A stretch of 64,000 bases of DNA from Rhizobiales bacterium Y(2018) (GTDB lineage: Bacteria; Pseudomonadota; Alphaproteobacteria; Rhizobiales; Aestuariivirgaceae). The position numbers and the translations under genes were made by a program. Under the pieces are notes generated by a model that saw only the letters and a list, made by a program, of their open reading frames with translations, was not told the DNA's origin and made no database searches. The DNA is taken from contig SCPD01000016.1 in NCBI GenBank assembly GCA_005502925.1, positions 81,716 to 145,715 of the forward strand, written 5' to 3'. This document shows, piece after piece, positions 18,084-26,435 of the stretch (position 1 is its first letter; each line of letters opens with the position of its first letter).

Positions 18084-19034
18084 ATGACGAAACCCAAGAT
18101 CATGATCGTTGGCAGCTTCGCGGTGGGCCTCACCATGCGGGCGCCGAAGCTGCCAATATTCGGCGAAACCATGCTCGGCACCGATTTCGACATGGGACCC
18201 GGCGGCAAGGGCTCCAACCAGGCGGTCGCGACCGCGAGGCTCGGGGCGCAATCCTCACTGCGCGCCATTCTCGGCACCGACAAGCTCGCCGGCATCGCCA
18301 CCGATCTCTATGCGGCGGAAGGCGTCGACACCGAATTCGTGACCTCGCAGAGTGCGCGTGCCACCGGAGTCGGCTTCATCATCCTCAATGACAAGGGCGA
18401 GAATTTCATCATCCTCGATATGGGCGCCAATGAGCTGATGGACGCCAAGTCGGTCGATATTGCAGAGGCCCGGATCGCCGAAAGCGATGTGGTGATGACC
18501 GTCCTCGAAGTGCCGACGGAAGCCGCAAACCGCGCCATGGAGCTAGGCCGCAAGCATGGCGCCCGAACCATCCTGAATCCCGCCCCGGCCCGCGCGCTGC
18601 CGCATGGGATTTTCGCTTCCGTCGATTATCTCACGCCCAATGAAAGCGAACTGCGCATCCTGCTGGGACTTCCGGCGGACGATCCGCGTTCGTCGCGCGA
18701 GCTTGCGGCGGAATTGCGCCGGCGTGGTGTGCGCAATGTCGTGGTGACGCTCGGCCGCCAGGGTGCCCTCATCCTGACGGACGATCTCGACCAGATGGTG
18801 CCGGCGGTGCCGGTCGATGTCGTCGACACCACGGGCGCCGGCGATGCCTTCAATTCCGGCTTCGCGGTGGCGCTCGCCGAAGGCCGCGACATCGTGGAGG
18901 CGGTGCGCTTCGGCGTCGTCTGCGGCGCCATCGCCTGCACCAAGCTCGGTGTGATCCCGAGCCTCGCTTATCGTGCCGAGGCCGACGCCATGTATGAAAA
19001 AGCCCGCAACAGTGTGTGGAAGGATAAGAAATGA
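18084..19034 (+). CDS. rbsK: Ribokinase family (PfkB) sugar kinase
   Basis: 316-residue cytoplasmic kinase. The N-terminal PfkB signature is MGPGGKGSNQAVATARLGA near residue 35 and the C-terminal one is DTTGAGDAFNSGFAVALAEG near 250, with the catalytic Asp in GAGD. The start at 18084 has GAGGAATAGGAA before it. The stop overlaps the RbsD start as ATGA. It would phosphorylate the sugar after import. The symbol is supported by its place with rbsD and a ribose-type transporter, but pseudouridine or another ribosyl compound could be the true substrate. Confidence 0.85.
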   Translation: MTKPKIMIVGSFAVGLTMRAPKLPIFGETMLGTDFDMGPGGKGSNQAVATARLGAQSSLRAILGTDKLAGIATDLYAAEGVDTEFVTSQSARATGVGFIILNDKGENFIILDMGANELMDAKSVDIAEARIAESDVVMTVLEVPTEAANRAMELGRKHGARTILNPAPARALPHGIFASVDYLTPNESELRILLGLPADDPRSSRELAAELRRRGVRNVVVTLGRQGALILTDDLDQMVPAVPVDVVDTTGAGDAFNSGFAVALAEGRDIVEAVRFGVVCGAIACTKLGVIPSLAYRAEADAMYEKARNSVWKDKK

Positions 19035-19489
19035 ACCGCAACCGACTGCTCAATGCCGAACTCAGCCATGCCATCGCCCTGATGGGCCATGGCGATCTGA
19101 TGATCGTCTGCGATGCGGGTTTCCCGATCCCCTCCTCGGCCTGGCGCATCGATCTCGCCATCGCACCGGACCTGCCCGATCTCGAAACGGTGCTGACGCC
19201 GATCGCCGCCAATCTCATCTGCGAACGCGTCGGTTATGCCGACACGCTGGCGAAGCACAATCCGCGCCTCCTCGAAAAGGTGCAGCGCATCTTCAAGGGC
19301 GCCGATTTCGAGACCGCCAAGCATGAGACGATCCTGACCGAGATGGCGGCCAAGGCGAAGGTCATCGTGCGCACCGGCGCCTTCGATCCATGGGGCAATA
19401 TCCTGCTTTATTCCGGCGTCGACGTGCCGGCCTGGTTCTCCAAGAACGGCACCGTGCCGCCCGACTACTACGCCAAGAATATGAAGTGA
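19031..19489 (+). CDS. rbsD: RbsD/FucU family sugar mutarotase (D-ribose pyranase)
   Basis: 152 residues. The family opening is clear: LLNAELSHAIALMGHGDLMIVCDAGFPIP, quoted in two parts as LLNAELSHAIALMGHG and DLMIVCDAGFPIP, with the catalytic His in the GHGD segment. The C-terminus carries VRTGAFDPWGNILLYSGV. It converts the pyranose form of the sugar to the furanose form for the kinase. Its start overlaps the kinase stop by four bases. Presence of this gene is the best pointer to a ribose-like substrate. Confidence 0.87.
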   Translation: MNRNRLLNAELSHAIALMGHGDLMIVCDAGFPIPSSAWRIDLAIAPDLPDLETVLTPIAANLICERVGYADTLAKHNPRLLEKVQRIFKGADFETAKHETILTEMAAKAKVIVRTGAFDPWGNILLYSGVDVPAWFSKNGTVPPDYYAKNMK

Positions 19490-19490
19490 G

Positions 19491-20318
19491 ATGCCGCGTA
19501 TCTTCGATTTCGGCGGCCGCGAGGTGGAGCGCAGCCTGACGGTCGCCGATCTGCGCCGGCTCAAAGGCAGCGGCAAACAGGTCACGCAAGTGACCGCCGA
19601 GACGGCGGAGGAAGCCGCCGCCGCCGAGGCCGCCGGCATCGAGATGGTCGTCTGCCGCGGCAGCAATGTCGCAAGGGTCCGCGAAGGCTCGCGCCGGATC
19701 TTCGTCACCGCGGCGTTGGGCTTCGCCGAGGCGATCACCGGCGATGAGATTTTACGCGCCGGCTTCGCCGCGGTCACCTCCGGGGCGGATGCGGTCATCA
19801 CCGGGCGCAGTCCCGACATGGTGCTTCTGCTCGCCAATGAACAGATTCCGGTCATGGGCCATCTTGGCTTGGTGCCGCGTAAATCGACCTGGGTCGGCGG
19901 CATGCGCGCGGTCGGCAAGACGGCGAAGGAAGCGCTGGAGCTGTGGGATCGCTTCCGCCAGCTCGAGGATGCCGGCGCCTTCGCGGCTGAATGCGAGGTC
20001 ATCGCCGCCCCGGTGATGGCCGAGATCAATAAGCGCACCTCGCTGGTGACCGTGTCGCTGGGTTCAGGTCCGGCAGCGGATGTGATCTTTCTCTTCACCT
20101 CCGACATCTGCGGCGAGAGCGCCCGCCTGCCCCGCCATGCGCGGGCCTGGGGCAACCTCAGGCGCCTGCAGGACCAGATCCGGCAAGAGCGGATCGAGGC
20201 CCTCAGAGGATTTCGCGGCGCCGTCGCGTCAAGCGACTTCCCGGCCACCGGCGAAGTCGCGGCGATGCCGCCCGAGGAACTGGCCAGCTTCCTACTCAAG
20301 CTTCAAAGCGCCTCCTGA
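19491..20318 (+). CDS. PanB-like barrel protein (ketopantoate hydroxymethyltransferase family) lacking key residues
   Basis: 275 residues, one base after the RbsD stop. The family segment IPVMGHLGLVPRK and the spacing to an Asp/Glu-rich ECEV match PanB. However, the usual metal-binding GDS motif is replaced by RGS (VVCRGSN), the DLPF motif by ALGF (VTAALGF), and the Lys of 'VKLEGG' by VITGR. Only the later glutamate (ECEV) is kept. It is therefore unlikely to make ketopantoate and may act on another 2-oxo acid or phosphosugar. Its tight linkage to ribokinase and RbsD suggests a step in the same pentose pathway. The residue comparison is from memory of E. coli PanB. Confidence 0.7.
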   Translation: MPRIFDFGGREVERSLTVADLRRLKGSGKQVTQVTAETAEEAAAAEAAGIEMVVCRGSNVARVREGSRRIFVTAALGFAEAITGDEILRAGFAAVTSGADAVITGRSPDMVLLLANEQIPVMGHLGLVPRKSTWVGGMRAVGKTAKEALELWDRFRQLEDAGAFAAECEVIAAPVMAEINKRTSLVTVSLGSGPAADVIFLFTSDICGESARLPRHARAWGNLRRLQDQIRQERIEALRGFRGAVASSDFPATGEVAAMPPEELASFLLKLQSAS

Positions 20319-21219
20319 CGAAATCGCGCAGAGCGGACGCAGCCGGGGTGAGCGCCGGCGCCTTCGCCCAGGCGAGCAATATGCGCTGCGCCGGCAGCCT
20401 GTCGGAAATCGGCAGCGCCACGAGCTTCCGGCCGTCATAGCTCTGATCCGCCTTGGGCCGCGTATAGGCGACCGCCACACCGAGGCCGTTCGCCACCATG
20501 CCGCGCTGCAGCTCGAAAGAAGAAGCGCGTGCCGCCACATCGACCTCGATCCCCTCAGCATTGAACAAGGCCACGATATGCTGCCAGCTCAAGGCCTGAT
20601 CGGTGAGGATCAATGGGAATTTGGCGAGATCAGCCAAGGCGACTGACGAGTGGCGCGCCAGCGCATGGCCGGACGGCAGCATGGCATAGGGCTGGAGCTC
20701 GACCAGCGTCTCGCGCGCAATATCAGGGCCGAGCCCCAGATCGTAAGTCAGCGCCAGATCGATCGAACCTTTACGCAGCTGGCTCGCCAATTCGTCGAAG
20801 CCGGCATCGCGGAATTCGACGGTGATCGCCGGCATCGCCTTGCGAAACTCACCCAGGAGCCGCGGCACATAATAGGGAGCGAGATCGGTGAAGCAGCCGA
20901 GCATCGCCGCGCCCGAGATCGCCTCCTCGGCGTTGCCGAGCCGGCTCAACCCCACCGCCTGGTCGAGCACATAACGCGCCTGGCGGACGAAGCTCGCGCC
21001 GAAGGAGGTGAGCTCGACGCCCTCACCCTTGCGCCTCACGAACAGCTTGCGGCCGTAATGCGCCTCGATCTGGGCAATGGCGACCGAGATCGAAGGCTGC
21101 GAGACATTGAGCGTCTCCGCCGCCGCGGTGACGTTTCGGGCATCGGCCGCCGCCACCGCGTAGCGCAGCTGCTTCAGGGTCAAAGATAGGATTTCTTTAT
21201 GTTTCATATTATCAATCAT
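20296..21219 (-). CDS. LysR family regulator
   Basis: 307 residues. The N-terminal winged helix is TLKQLRYAVAAADARNVTAAAETLNVSQPSISVAIAQIE, given as the block at about residues 13-52; the rest is a LysR substrate-binding domain. The start may be the ATG at 21219 or 21207; neither has a good ribosome binding site. The 3' end overlaps the PanB-like gene by 23 bases tail to tail. It is divergent from the second PhyH gene across 58 bases, so PhyH is a likely target. Confidence 0.85.
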   Translation of the reverse strand: MIDNMKHKEILSLTLKQLRYAVAAADARNVTAAAETLNVSQPSISVAIAQIEAHYGRKLFVRRKGEGVELTSFGASFVRQARYVLDQAVGLSRLGNAEEAISGAAMLGCFTDLAPYYVPRLLGEFRKAMPAITVEFRDAGFDELASQLRKGSIDLALTYDLGLGPDIARETLVELQPYAMLPSGHALARHSSVALADLAKFPLILTDQALSWQHIVALFNAEGIEVDVAARASSFELQRGMVANGLGVAVAYTRPKADQSYDGRKLVALPISDRLPAQRILLAWAKAPALTPAASALRDFVRRRFEA

Positions 21220-21277
21220 TATTTTACTTGATGTTTGCCCTCCTGCAAAGTCCTCCCGACGAGATCAGGAGAAACCG

Positions 21278-22078
21278 ATGAGCAAATATGTGAGCGCCGA
21301 GCAGATCGCCGATTACCAGCGCGACGGGGTCGTCTGCATCAAGGGGTTGTTCAAGGACTGGGTGCCGGTCATCAGCGAAGGCATCGAGCGCAATATGCGC
21401 GAGCCCAGCCAATATGCTGCCGAGAACCTCAGGCCCGGCGAAGGCGGCCGCTTCTTCGACGATTATTGCAACTGGGAGCGCATCCCGGAATTCACCGAGC
21501 TCATCCGCAAGTCGCCCGCCGCCCAGGCCGCCGCCGAGCTGATGCAGTCGAAATCGGCGCAGATCTTCCACGACCATGTGCTGGTCAAGGAGCCGGGCAC
21601 CTCTAAGCCGACGCCCTGGCACCAGGACGCTCCTTATTATTTCGTCGATGGCGAGCAGACGGTCAGCTTCTGGGTGCCGGTCGAGCCGGTGAAGGAAGCG
21701 GCCCTGCGCTGCATCGCAGGCTCGCACAAATGGCCGAAGATGGTGCTGCCGGTGCGCTGGCTGTCGGAGCAGAATTTCTATGCCGGCGAGCATGATTATA
21801 TCCCGGTGCCCGATCCCGATGCCGAGCCTGGCAAATACAACGTGGTCGAATGGCAGATGGAACCGGGCGATGCGGTCGCCTTCCACTACAAGACCGTGCA
21901 TGGCGCGCGCGGCAACAATTCCGATCGCCGGCGGCGCGCCTTCTCGATGCGCTGGGTGGGCGATGACGCTCGTTATGTCACCCGGCCGGGCCGCACCTCG
22001 CCACCCTATCCGGGCCATGACATGAAACACGGCCAGCGCCTGCGCGAAGACTGGTTCCCGGTCATCTGGAACCAGTAA
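21278..22078 (+). CDS. Phytanoyl-CoA dioxygenase (PhyH) family protein, second copy
   Basis: 266 residues. The Fe(II) triad is H115-x-D117 (PWHQDAPYY) and H208 (KTVHGARGNNS), followed by an Arg-rich strand RRRRAFSMRW that would hold 2-oxoglutarate. It aligns with the 'phytanoyl-CoA dioxygenase family' group in which the sequence begins 'QI..Y..DG.V.IKGLF'. ATCAGGAGAAACCG precedes the ATG. Divergent LysR gene at 20296 is the probable regulator. Substrate unknown. Confidence 0.85.
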   Translation: MSKYVSAEQIADYQRDGVVCIKGLFKDWVPVISEGIERNMREPSQYAAENLRPGEGGRFFDDYCNWERIPEFTELIRKSPAAQAAAELMQSKSAQIFHDHVLVKEPGTSKPTPWHQDAPYYFVDGEQTVSFWVPVEPVKEAALRCIAGSHKWPKMVLPVRWLSEQNFYAGEHDYIPVPDPDAEPGKYNVVEWQMEPGDAVAFHYKTVHGARGNNSDRRRRAFSMRWVGDDARYVTRPGRTSPPYPGHDMKHGQRLREDWFPVIWNQ

Positions 22079-22150
22079 GCCCGATTTCGCAATTTCAGTC
22101 ACATACCTCCGCCCGTTCCGTGGCATAATCGGGATGGGAGGAGCGGTCCG

Positions 22151-22978
22151 TTGCGTGCAGCCACTTTTACCGACCACCGCCGGCGCATCGGGCGCGCCGT
22201 CAGCCATGTCGACTGGCATCTCGACGACGAGATGGACATCAGGCGGCTGGCCGATATCGCCTGTTTCTCGCCCTATCATTTCCTGCGCGTCTTCCAGGAA
22301 CTGACCCGCGAGACGCCGCTGTCTATGGTGCGGCGCCTCAGGCTCGAACGCGCCCGCAGGCGGCTCGCCGCCGGCCTCTCGGTCACCGAAGCCGCCCAGG
22401 AAGCCTGTTTCGAAAGCTCGCAGGCCTTTGCACGCGCCTTCCGCGCCTTGTTCGACCGCACGCCCAGCAGCATCGAGCCGGGCGAGATCAGGCTCGATCC
22501 GGCCGACCTACCACCCGAGATCGTGACGCTGAAGGAAAGGCGCGCCATCGCGCTCGACTTTACAGGCACGCATCTCGATCTCACCGATGGCTTCGGTCAT
22601 CTGCTCGGCCTGGCACGGCCGCTGATGCGGCGCCACGGCTCACATGCCGCCTCGCTCAGCACCGACTATCCCTTCCCCGAGCTCGACAAGCCCTATGGCT
22701 GCCAGATGCTGCTGCTGATGCCGGAGGCCGGCTTGCGTGAAACGAAAATGCCGGTCATCAACATCGCTGGCGGCCTGCACGTCCAGTGGCGGCGGCGCGG
22801 TTTGCTCCTCGACTCCCATGCCGGCTACCGGAAGCTTCTCGACCACACACTGCCGGCGCGCGGGCTTTACCGGACCGACGGCCCGATCATCCGTCTCTTC
22901 CACAATGATCCGGCGCTGGTGCCCCGCGGTAATCGCAAATGGTCACTCTTCATCCCGGTCGTTCCGCTCGACAGCTGA
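22151..22978 (+). CDS. AraC family regulator with C-terminal GyrI-like effector domain
   Basis: 275 residues, with the AraC DNA-binding domain at the N-terminus (VDWHLDDEMDIRRLADIACFSPYHFLRVF in the first helix-turn-helix; SVTEAAQEACFESSQAFARAFRALF in the second, each given in part) and an effector-binding GyrI/SOUL-like domain after residue 115. This order matches Rob/SoxS-like proteins with fused ligand sensors. The start is the TTG at 22151, nine bases after GGGAGG. It is followed after seven bases by the secreted hydrolase gene, which suggests an operon. Confidence 0.85.
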   Translation: MRAATFTDHRRRIGRAVSHVDWHLDDEMDIRRLADIACFSPYHFLRVFQELTRETPLSMVRRLRLERARRRLAAGLSVTEAAQEACFESSQAFARAFRALFDRTPSSIEPGEIRLDPADLPPEIVTLKERRAIALDFTGTHLDLTDGFGHLLGLARPLMRRHGSHAASLSTDYPFPELDKPYGCQMLLLMPEAGLRETKMPVINIAGGLHVQWRRRGLLLDSHAGYRKLLDHTLPARGLYRTDGPIIRLFHNDPALVPRGNRKWSLFIPVVPLDS

Positions 22979-22985
22979 GAGTTCC

Positions 22986-23714
22986 ATGAAACTTTATCTG
23001 CTCGCTTTTCTCGGCTCGCTTCTCCTCGGCGTCTCATCGTCGAGGGCGCAGGAACCGGTCGCGTTCAAAACCGCCGACGGCATCACCGTTTATGGTGACT
23101 ACTATGCCGGAACGGATGCGACGCGGCCGGTCATCCTCGCTTTCCATCAGGCCGACTTCAACCGCCTCGAATATCGCGAGATCGCGCCGCTCCTTGTGGA
23201 ACGAGGTTTCACGGTACTGGCGATCGACCAGCGCTCGGGCGGTAATTATGGCGGCGTGGACAACCGGACGGCCAAGGAAGCCAAGGGCTTCTGGGTCTAT
23301 ACCGACGCCATGCCCGATCTCGAGGCGGCACTCGCCTGGGCGCGCGCGAAACAACCGCAATCGAAGATCATCGCCTGGGGCTCGAGCTATTCGGCCTCGC
23401 TCGCCATCATTCTGGCGTCGAAGCATAAGGATGTATCGGGCGTGCTCGCCTTCTCGCCCGGCGAATATTTCGACGGCAAGCCGTCAGTGCGCGAGGCCGC
23501 GAAAAGCGTCATGGTGCCGGTCTTCATCACGTCCCGCGGCGACCGGGAAAAGGTCATCGCCAAGCTCATCCTCGAAGCCGTCGCTGCGCCGGACAAGACG
23601 CAATTCATCCCGCAAGGCACAGGCGTTCACGGCTCGAGCGCGCTGCTCCAGCCACAGGGCAAGGCGGAAGAATATTGGAAAGCGGTCGACGCGTTCCTGG
23701 CCAAGTTCAAGTAG
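22986..23714 (+). CDS. Secreted alpha/beta-hydrolase
   Basis: 242 residues. A signal peptide (hydrophobic 4-18, cleavage near SRA-QEP) points to the periplasm. The nucleophile elbow is GSSYSAS near residue 132, after the strand KIIAWG; the acid is likely within VPVFITSRGDREKV and the His in GTGVHGSSA. This is a dienelactone-hydrolase/BAAT-like fold, which acts on esters. The start at 22986 comes seven bases after the AraC stop. The 3' end overlaps the aspartase-like gene by eight bases tail to tail. Confidence 0.8.
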   Translation: MKLYLLAFLGSLLLGVSSSRAQEPVAFKTADGITVYGDYYAGTDATRPVILAFHQADFNRLEYREIAPLLVERGFTVLAIDQRSGGNYGGVDNRTAKEAKGFWVYTDAMPDLEAALAWARAKQPQSKIIAWGSSYSASLAIILASKHKDVSGVLAFSPGEYFDGKPSVREAAKSVMVPVFITSRGDREKVIAKLILEAVAAPDKTQFIPQGTGVHGSSALLQPQGKAEEYWKAVDAFLAKFK

Positions 23715-25014
23715 TGGCCGGGCGACGCTCCATCACGAGCTTCGCCGCTGCTTCATAACCAATGCTGGTGACGAGCTCGGTGGCGAAGGCGCTGCTGCCC
23801 GCGAGATTACTCTGGCAGCGTTCTGCGTCGGAACGGATGTCGTTCACACAGGTGCGGATGAAGGTCGGCACAGCCGTACTCAGCAGCCGTATCGCCTGGT
23901 GCAAGCTGTAGACGATGACCGGCTCCATGGCGTTGAGCTGCAGTTGGCCGGCTTCCGCCGCCATGCCGATGGTCGTGTCGAGGCCATAGACATGGAAGCA
24001 GACCTGGTTCAGCGCCTCGGCCGCCACCGGATTGACCTTGCCCGGCATCAGCGACGAGCCCGGCTGCAAGGCCGGCAGGTGGATCTCGCCGAAGCCGCCA
24101 TAGGGACCACTCGACAAAAGCCGCAGATCATTGGCGATCTTCGACAGCTTCGCCGCCGTCCGCTTCAGAAGGCCGGACTGGAGCATGAAGGCGCCCATGT
24201 CCCAGCTCGCTTCGAAAAGATCACTCGCCGGCACCACGGCGAGCCCGGTCACTTCACGCAAATGCTCGAGCACGCGCTCGCGATAGACGGCGCCGGCCGC
24301 CACGCCCGAGCCGATGGCGGTGCCGCCGAGATTGATCTCGAGGAACAGTTTTTCCGCCTCGGCGAGCCGACTCACATCCTCGCCGATCGTGGTGGCAAAA
24401 GCGCCGAATTCCTGGCCGAGCGTCATGCCGACCGCATCCTGGAGCTGGGTGCGGCCGAGCTTCGGGATCGCGGCGAACTCTTCCGCCTTGCTGCGCAAGG
24501 CTTCGACCAGCTCGCGCAAAGCGCCCTGCACATCGCGGCTCGCCCGCACCATCGACAGGCGCGCCGCGGTCGCATAGGCGTCGTTGGTCGATTGCGAGCG
24601 GTTGACCTCGTCATTGGGATGAACGACGCGCTCAGCCCCCACCGGACCGCCGAGCCTGAGGCTCGCCAGATTGGCGACGACCTCATTCATGTTCATATTG
24701 GTCGAGGTGCCCGCCCCACCCTGGAAGACGTCGACGACGAATTCCTCACGGTGATGACCGGCAACGATCTCGCGGCAGACTGCGATGATCGCGTCGGCTT
24801 TTTCGGGCGCCAGCGATCCCTCGTCGCGATTGGCGAGCGCCGCCGCGATCTTCACTTCCGCCAGCGCGGTCAGGAGATGCGGCAGCGTCGCGATCGACAC
24901 CCCGGAGATCGGGAAATTGGCGACGGCCCGCGCCGTCTGAGCGCCATAAAGGCGCTCGCGCGGGACCATCACCAGGCCAAGCGAGTCCCGCTCGGCACGG
25001 AAGGCTTCACTCAT
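23707..25014 (-). CDS. aspA: Aspartate ammonia-lyase (aspartase/fumarase superfamily)
   Basis: 435 residues. The superfamily signature GSSLMPGKVNPV is intact, and GGAGTSTNMNMNEVVAN and NDEVNRSQSTNDAY are present in pieces, as in aspartases and class II fumarases. It cleaves aspartate to fumarate and ammonia, or an analogous substrate. I use the ATG at 25014; further upstream codons read into a low-quality stretch shared with the aminotransferase end. Seven bases separate it from the aminotransferase gene, so it closes the ald-at-aspA operon. If that operon ends in aspartate, this enzyme would feed it to the TCA cycle (inference). Confidence 0.82.
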   Translation of the reverse strand: MSEAFRAERDSLGLVMVPRERLYGAQTARAVANFPISGVSIATLPHLLTALAEVKIAAALANRDEGSLAPEKADAIIAVCREIVAGHHREEFVVDVFQGGAGTSTNMNMNEVVANLASLRLGGPVGAERVVHPNDEVNRSQSTNDAYATAARLSMVRASRDVQGALRELVEALRSKAEEFAAIPKLGRTQLQDAVGMTLGQEFGAFATTIGEDVSRLAEAEKLFLEINLGGTAIGSGVAAGAVYRERVLEHLREVTGLAVVPASDLFEASWDMGAFMLQSGLLKRTAAKLSKIANDLRLLSSGPYGGFGEIHLPALQPGSSLMPGKVNPVAAEALNQVCFHVYGLDTTIGMAAEAGQLQLNAMEPVIVYSLHQAIRLLSTAVPTFIRTCVNDIRSDAERCQSNLAGSSAFATELVTSIGYEAAAKLVMERRPATT

Positions 25015-25021
25015 GATCGTG

Positions 25022-26422
25022 TCAGACTGCTCCTTCGCGAGCGAGCTCGTCCATGACCTGGCGCACCGCGGCTTCGGCGATGCCGACGATCTCGTCGACC
25101 TCACCCTTGGTGGTGATGAGCGGCGGCGCGAAGCCCAGAATGTCGCCATGCGGCATGGCGCGGGCGATGAGGCCCCGGTCGCGCGCCGCCTTGGAGATGC
25201 GGGCGCCGACCTTCAGGCCGGCATCGAAACGCGTCTTCTTCTCGCGATCCGCCACGAATTCGATGGCGCCGAGCATGCCTTCACCGCGCACTTCGCCGAC
25301 GATCGGCAATTGCGCGAAAGCCGCTTTGAGCCGCTGCTGGAAGTGGCCACCGACTTCCTTGGCCTTGCCGGGCAAGTCCTCCTTCTCGACGATGTCGAGC
25401 ACCGCATTGGCGGCGGCGGCGCCGATCGGATGGCCGGAATAGGTGAAGCCATGCGAGAAGCTGCCGACGCGGTCGGCGGCCTCCTCGATCACGCTGTAAA
25501 CCTTCTCACCGACAATGGCGCCCGAGAGCGGGAAATAGGCGGAGGTCAGGCCTTTGGCGATGGTGATGAGATCGGGCTCGATGCCGTAATGATGCGAGCC
25601 GAACATGGAGCCCAAGCGGCCGAAACCGGTGATGACCTCATCGGCGATCAGCAACACGTCGTGTTTCTTCAGCACTTCCTGGATCGCCGCCCAGTAACCT
25701 TCCGGCGGCGGCGTGATGCCGCCAGTGCCAAGCACCGGCTCGCCGATGAAGGCGCCGACCGTGTCGGGTCCTTCGCGCAGGATCAATTCGTCGAGCTCAC
25801 GCGCACGGCGCGCCGAGAAATCACGCTCGGTCTCGCCGGGCTCGGCGCCCCAGTAATGATGCGGCACACCGGTATGGATGATGCCGGGCAGCGGCAGATC
25901 CATGTGATCGTGATAGAAGGACATGCCGGTCATCGAGCCCGACACGACGCTGCAGCCGTGATAGCCGCGCTGGCGCGAGATGATCTTCTTCTTGTTCGGC
26001 TTGCCGCGAAGGTTGTTGTAATACCAGACCAGCTTGGCCTGCGTCTCATTCGCATCCGAGCCCGACATGCCATAGAAGATTTTGCTCATCTTGCCGGGGG
26101 CCATCTTGACGAGGCGCGAAGACAAAGTCGCCAGCTCATCGGTCGTGTGGGCGGCGTAGGAATGATAATAAGCGAGACGGTAGGCCTGGCGCGAAATGGC
26201 TTCAGCCACCTCAGTGCGGCCATAGCCTATATTCACGCAATAGAGCCCGGCGAAACCGTCGATATATTCGCGTCCCGTCGCGTCCTTGATGCGGATGCCC
26301 TTGCCGGTCTCGACGATGGTCGGATCGCCGGCCTTGCCGCTGGCGAAGTCCTTGAGCTGGGTGAAGGGATGCAGGACGCTGGCCCGATCGAGCGCGCTGA
26401 TTTCTTTTACATTGATGGTCAT
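25022..26422 (-). CDS. Class III pyridoxal-phosphate aminotransferase
   Basis: 466 residues. The PLP lysine is K290 (TIAKGLTSAY), D261 in LLIADEVITGFGRLG, and YGMSGSDANETQAK marks the class III fold. It transfers a terminal amino group (omega-amino acids, diamines or diaminobutyrate) to pyruvate or 2-oxoglutarate. The ATG at 26422 is preceded by CAGGAGAACATC. It lies 13 bases from the aldehyde dehydrogenase stop, giving a transaminase-dehydrogenase pair. This pair and the divergent Lrp gene match the asnC-ssd-atf group of ectoine catabolic clusters; GABA or putrescine catabolism is the alternative. Confidence 0.87.
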   Translation of the reverse strand: MTINVKEISALDRASVLHPFTQLKDFASGKAGDPTIVETGKGIRIKDATGREYIDGFAGLYCVNIGYGRTEVAEAISRQAYRLAYYHSYAAHTTDELATLSSRLVKMAPGKMSKIFYGMSGSDANETQAKLVWYYNNLRGKPNKKKIISRQRGYHGCSVVSGSMTGMSFYHDHMDLPLPGIIHTGVPHHYWGAEPGETERDFSARRARELDELILREGPDTVGAFIGEPVLGTGGITPPPEGYWAAIQEVLKKHDVLLIADEVITGFGRLGSMFGSHHYGIEPDLITIAKGLTSAYFPLSGAIVGEKVYSVIEEAADRVGSFSHGFTYSGHPIGAAAANAVLDIVEKEDLPGKAKEVGGHFQQRLKAAFAQLPIVGEVRGEGMLGAIEFVADREKKTRFDAGLKVGARISKAARDRGLIARAMPHGDILGFAPPLITTKGEVDEIVGIAEAAVRQVMDELAREGAV

Positions 26423-26435
26423 GATGTTCTCCTGA

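Noticed and set aside
23092..25056. 654-codon plus-strand frame spanning the hydrolase and aspartase genes
   Set aside because: It runs through the end of one real gene in another frame and antisense to a second. The translation is Arg/Ser-rich.
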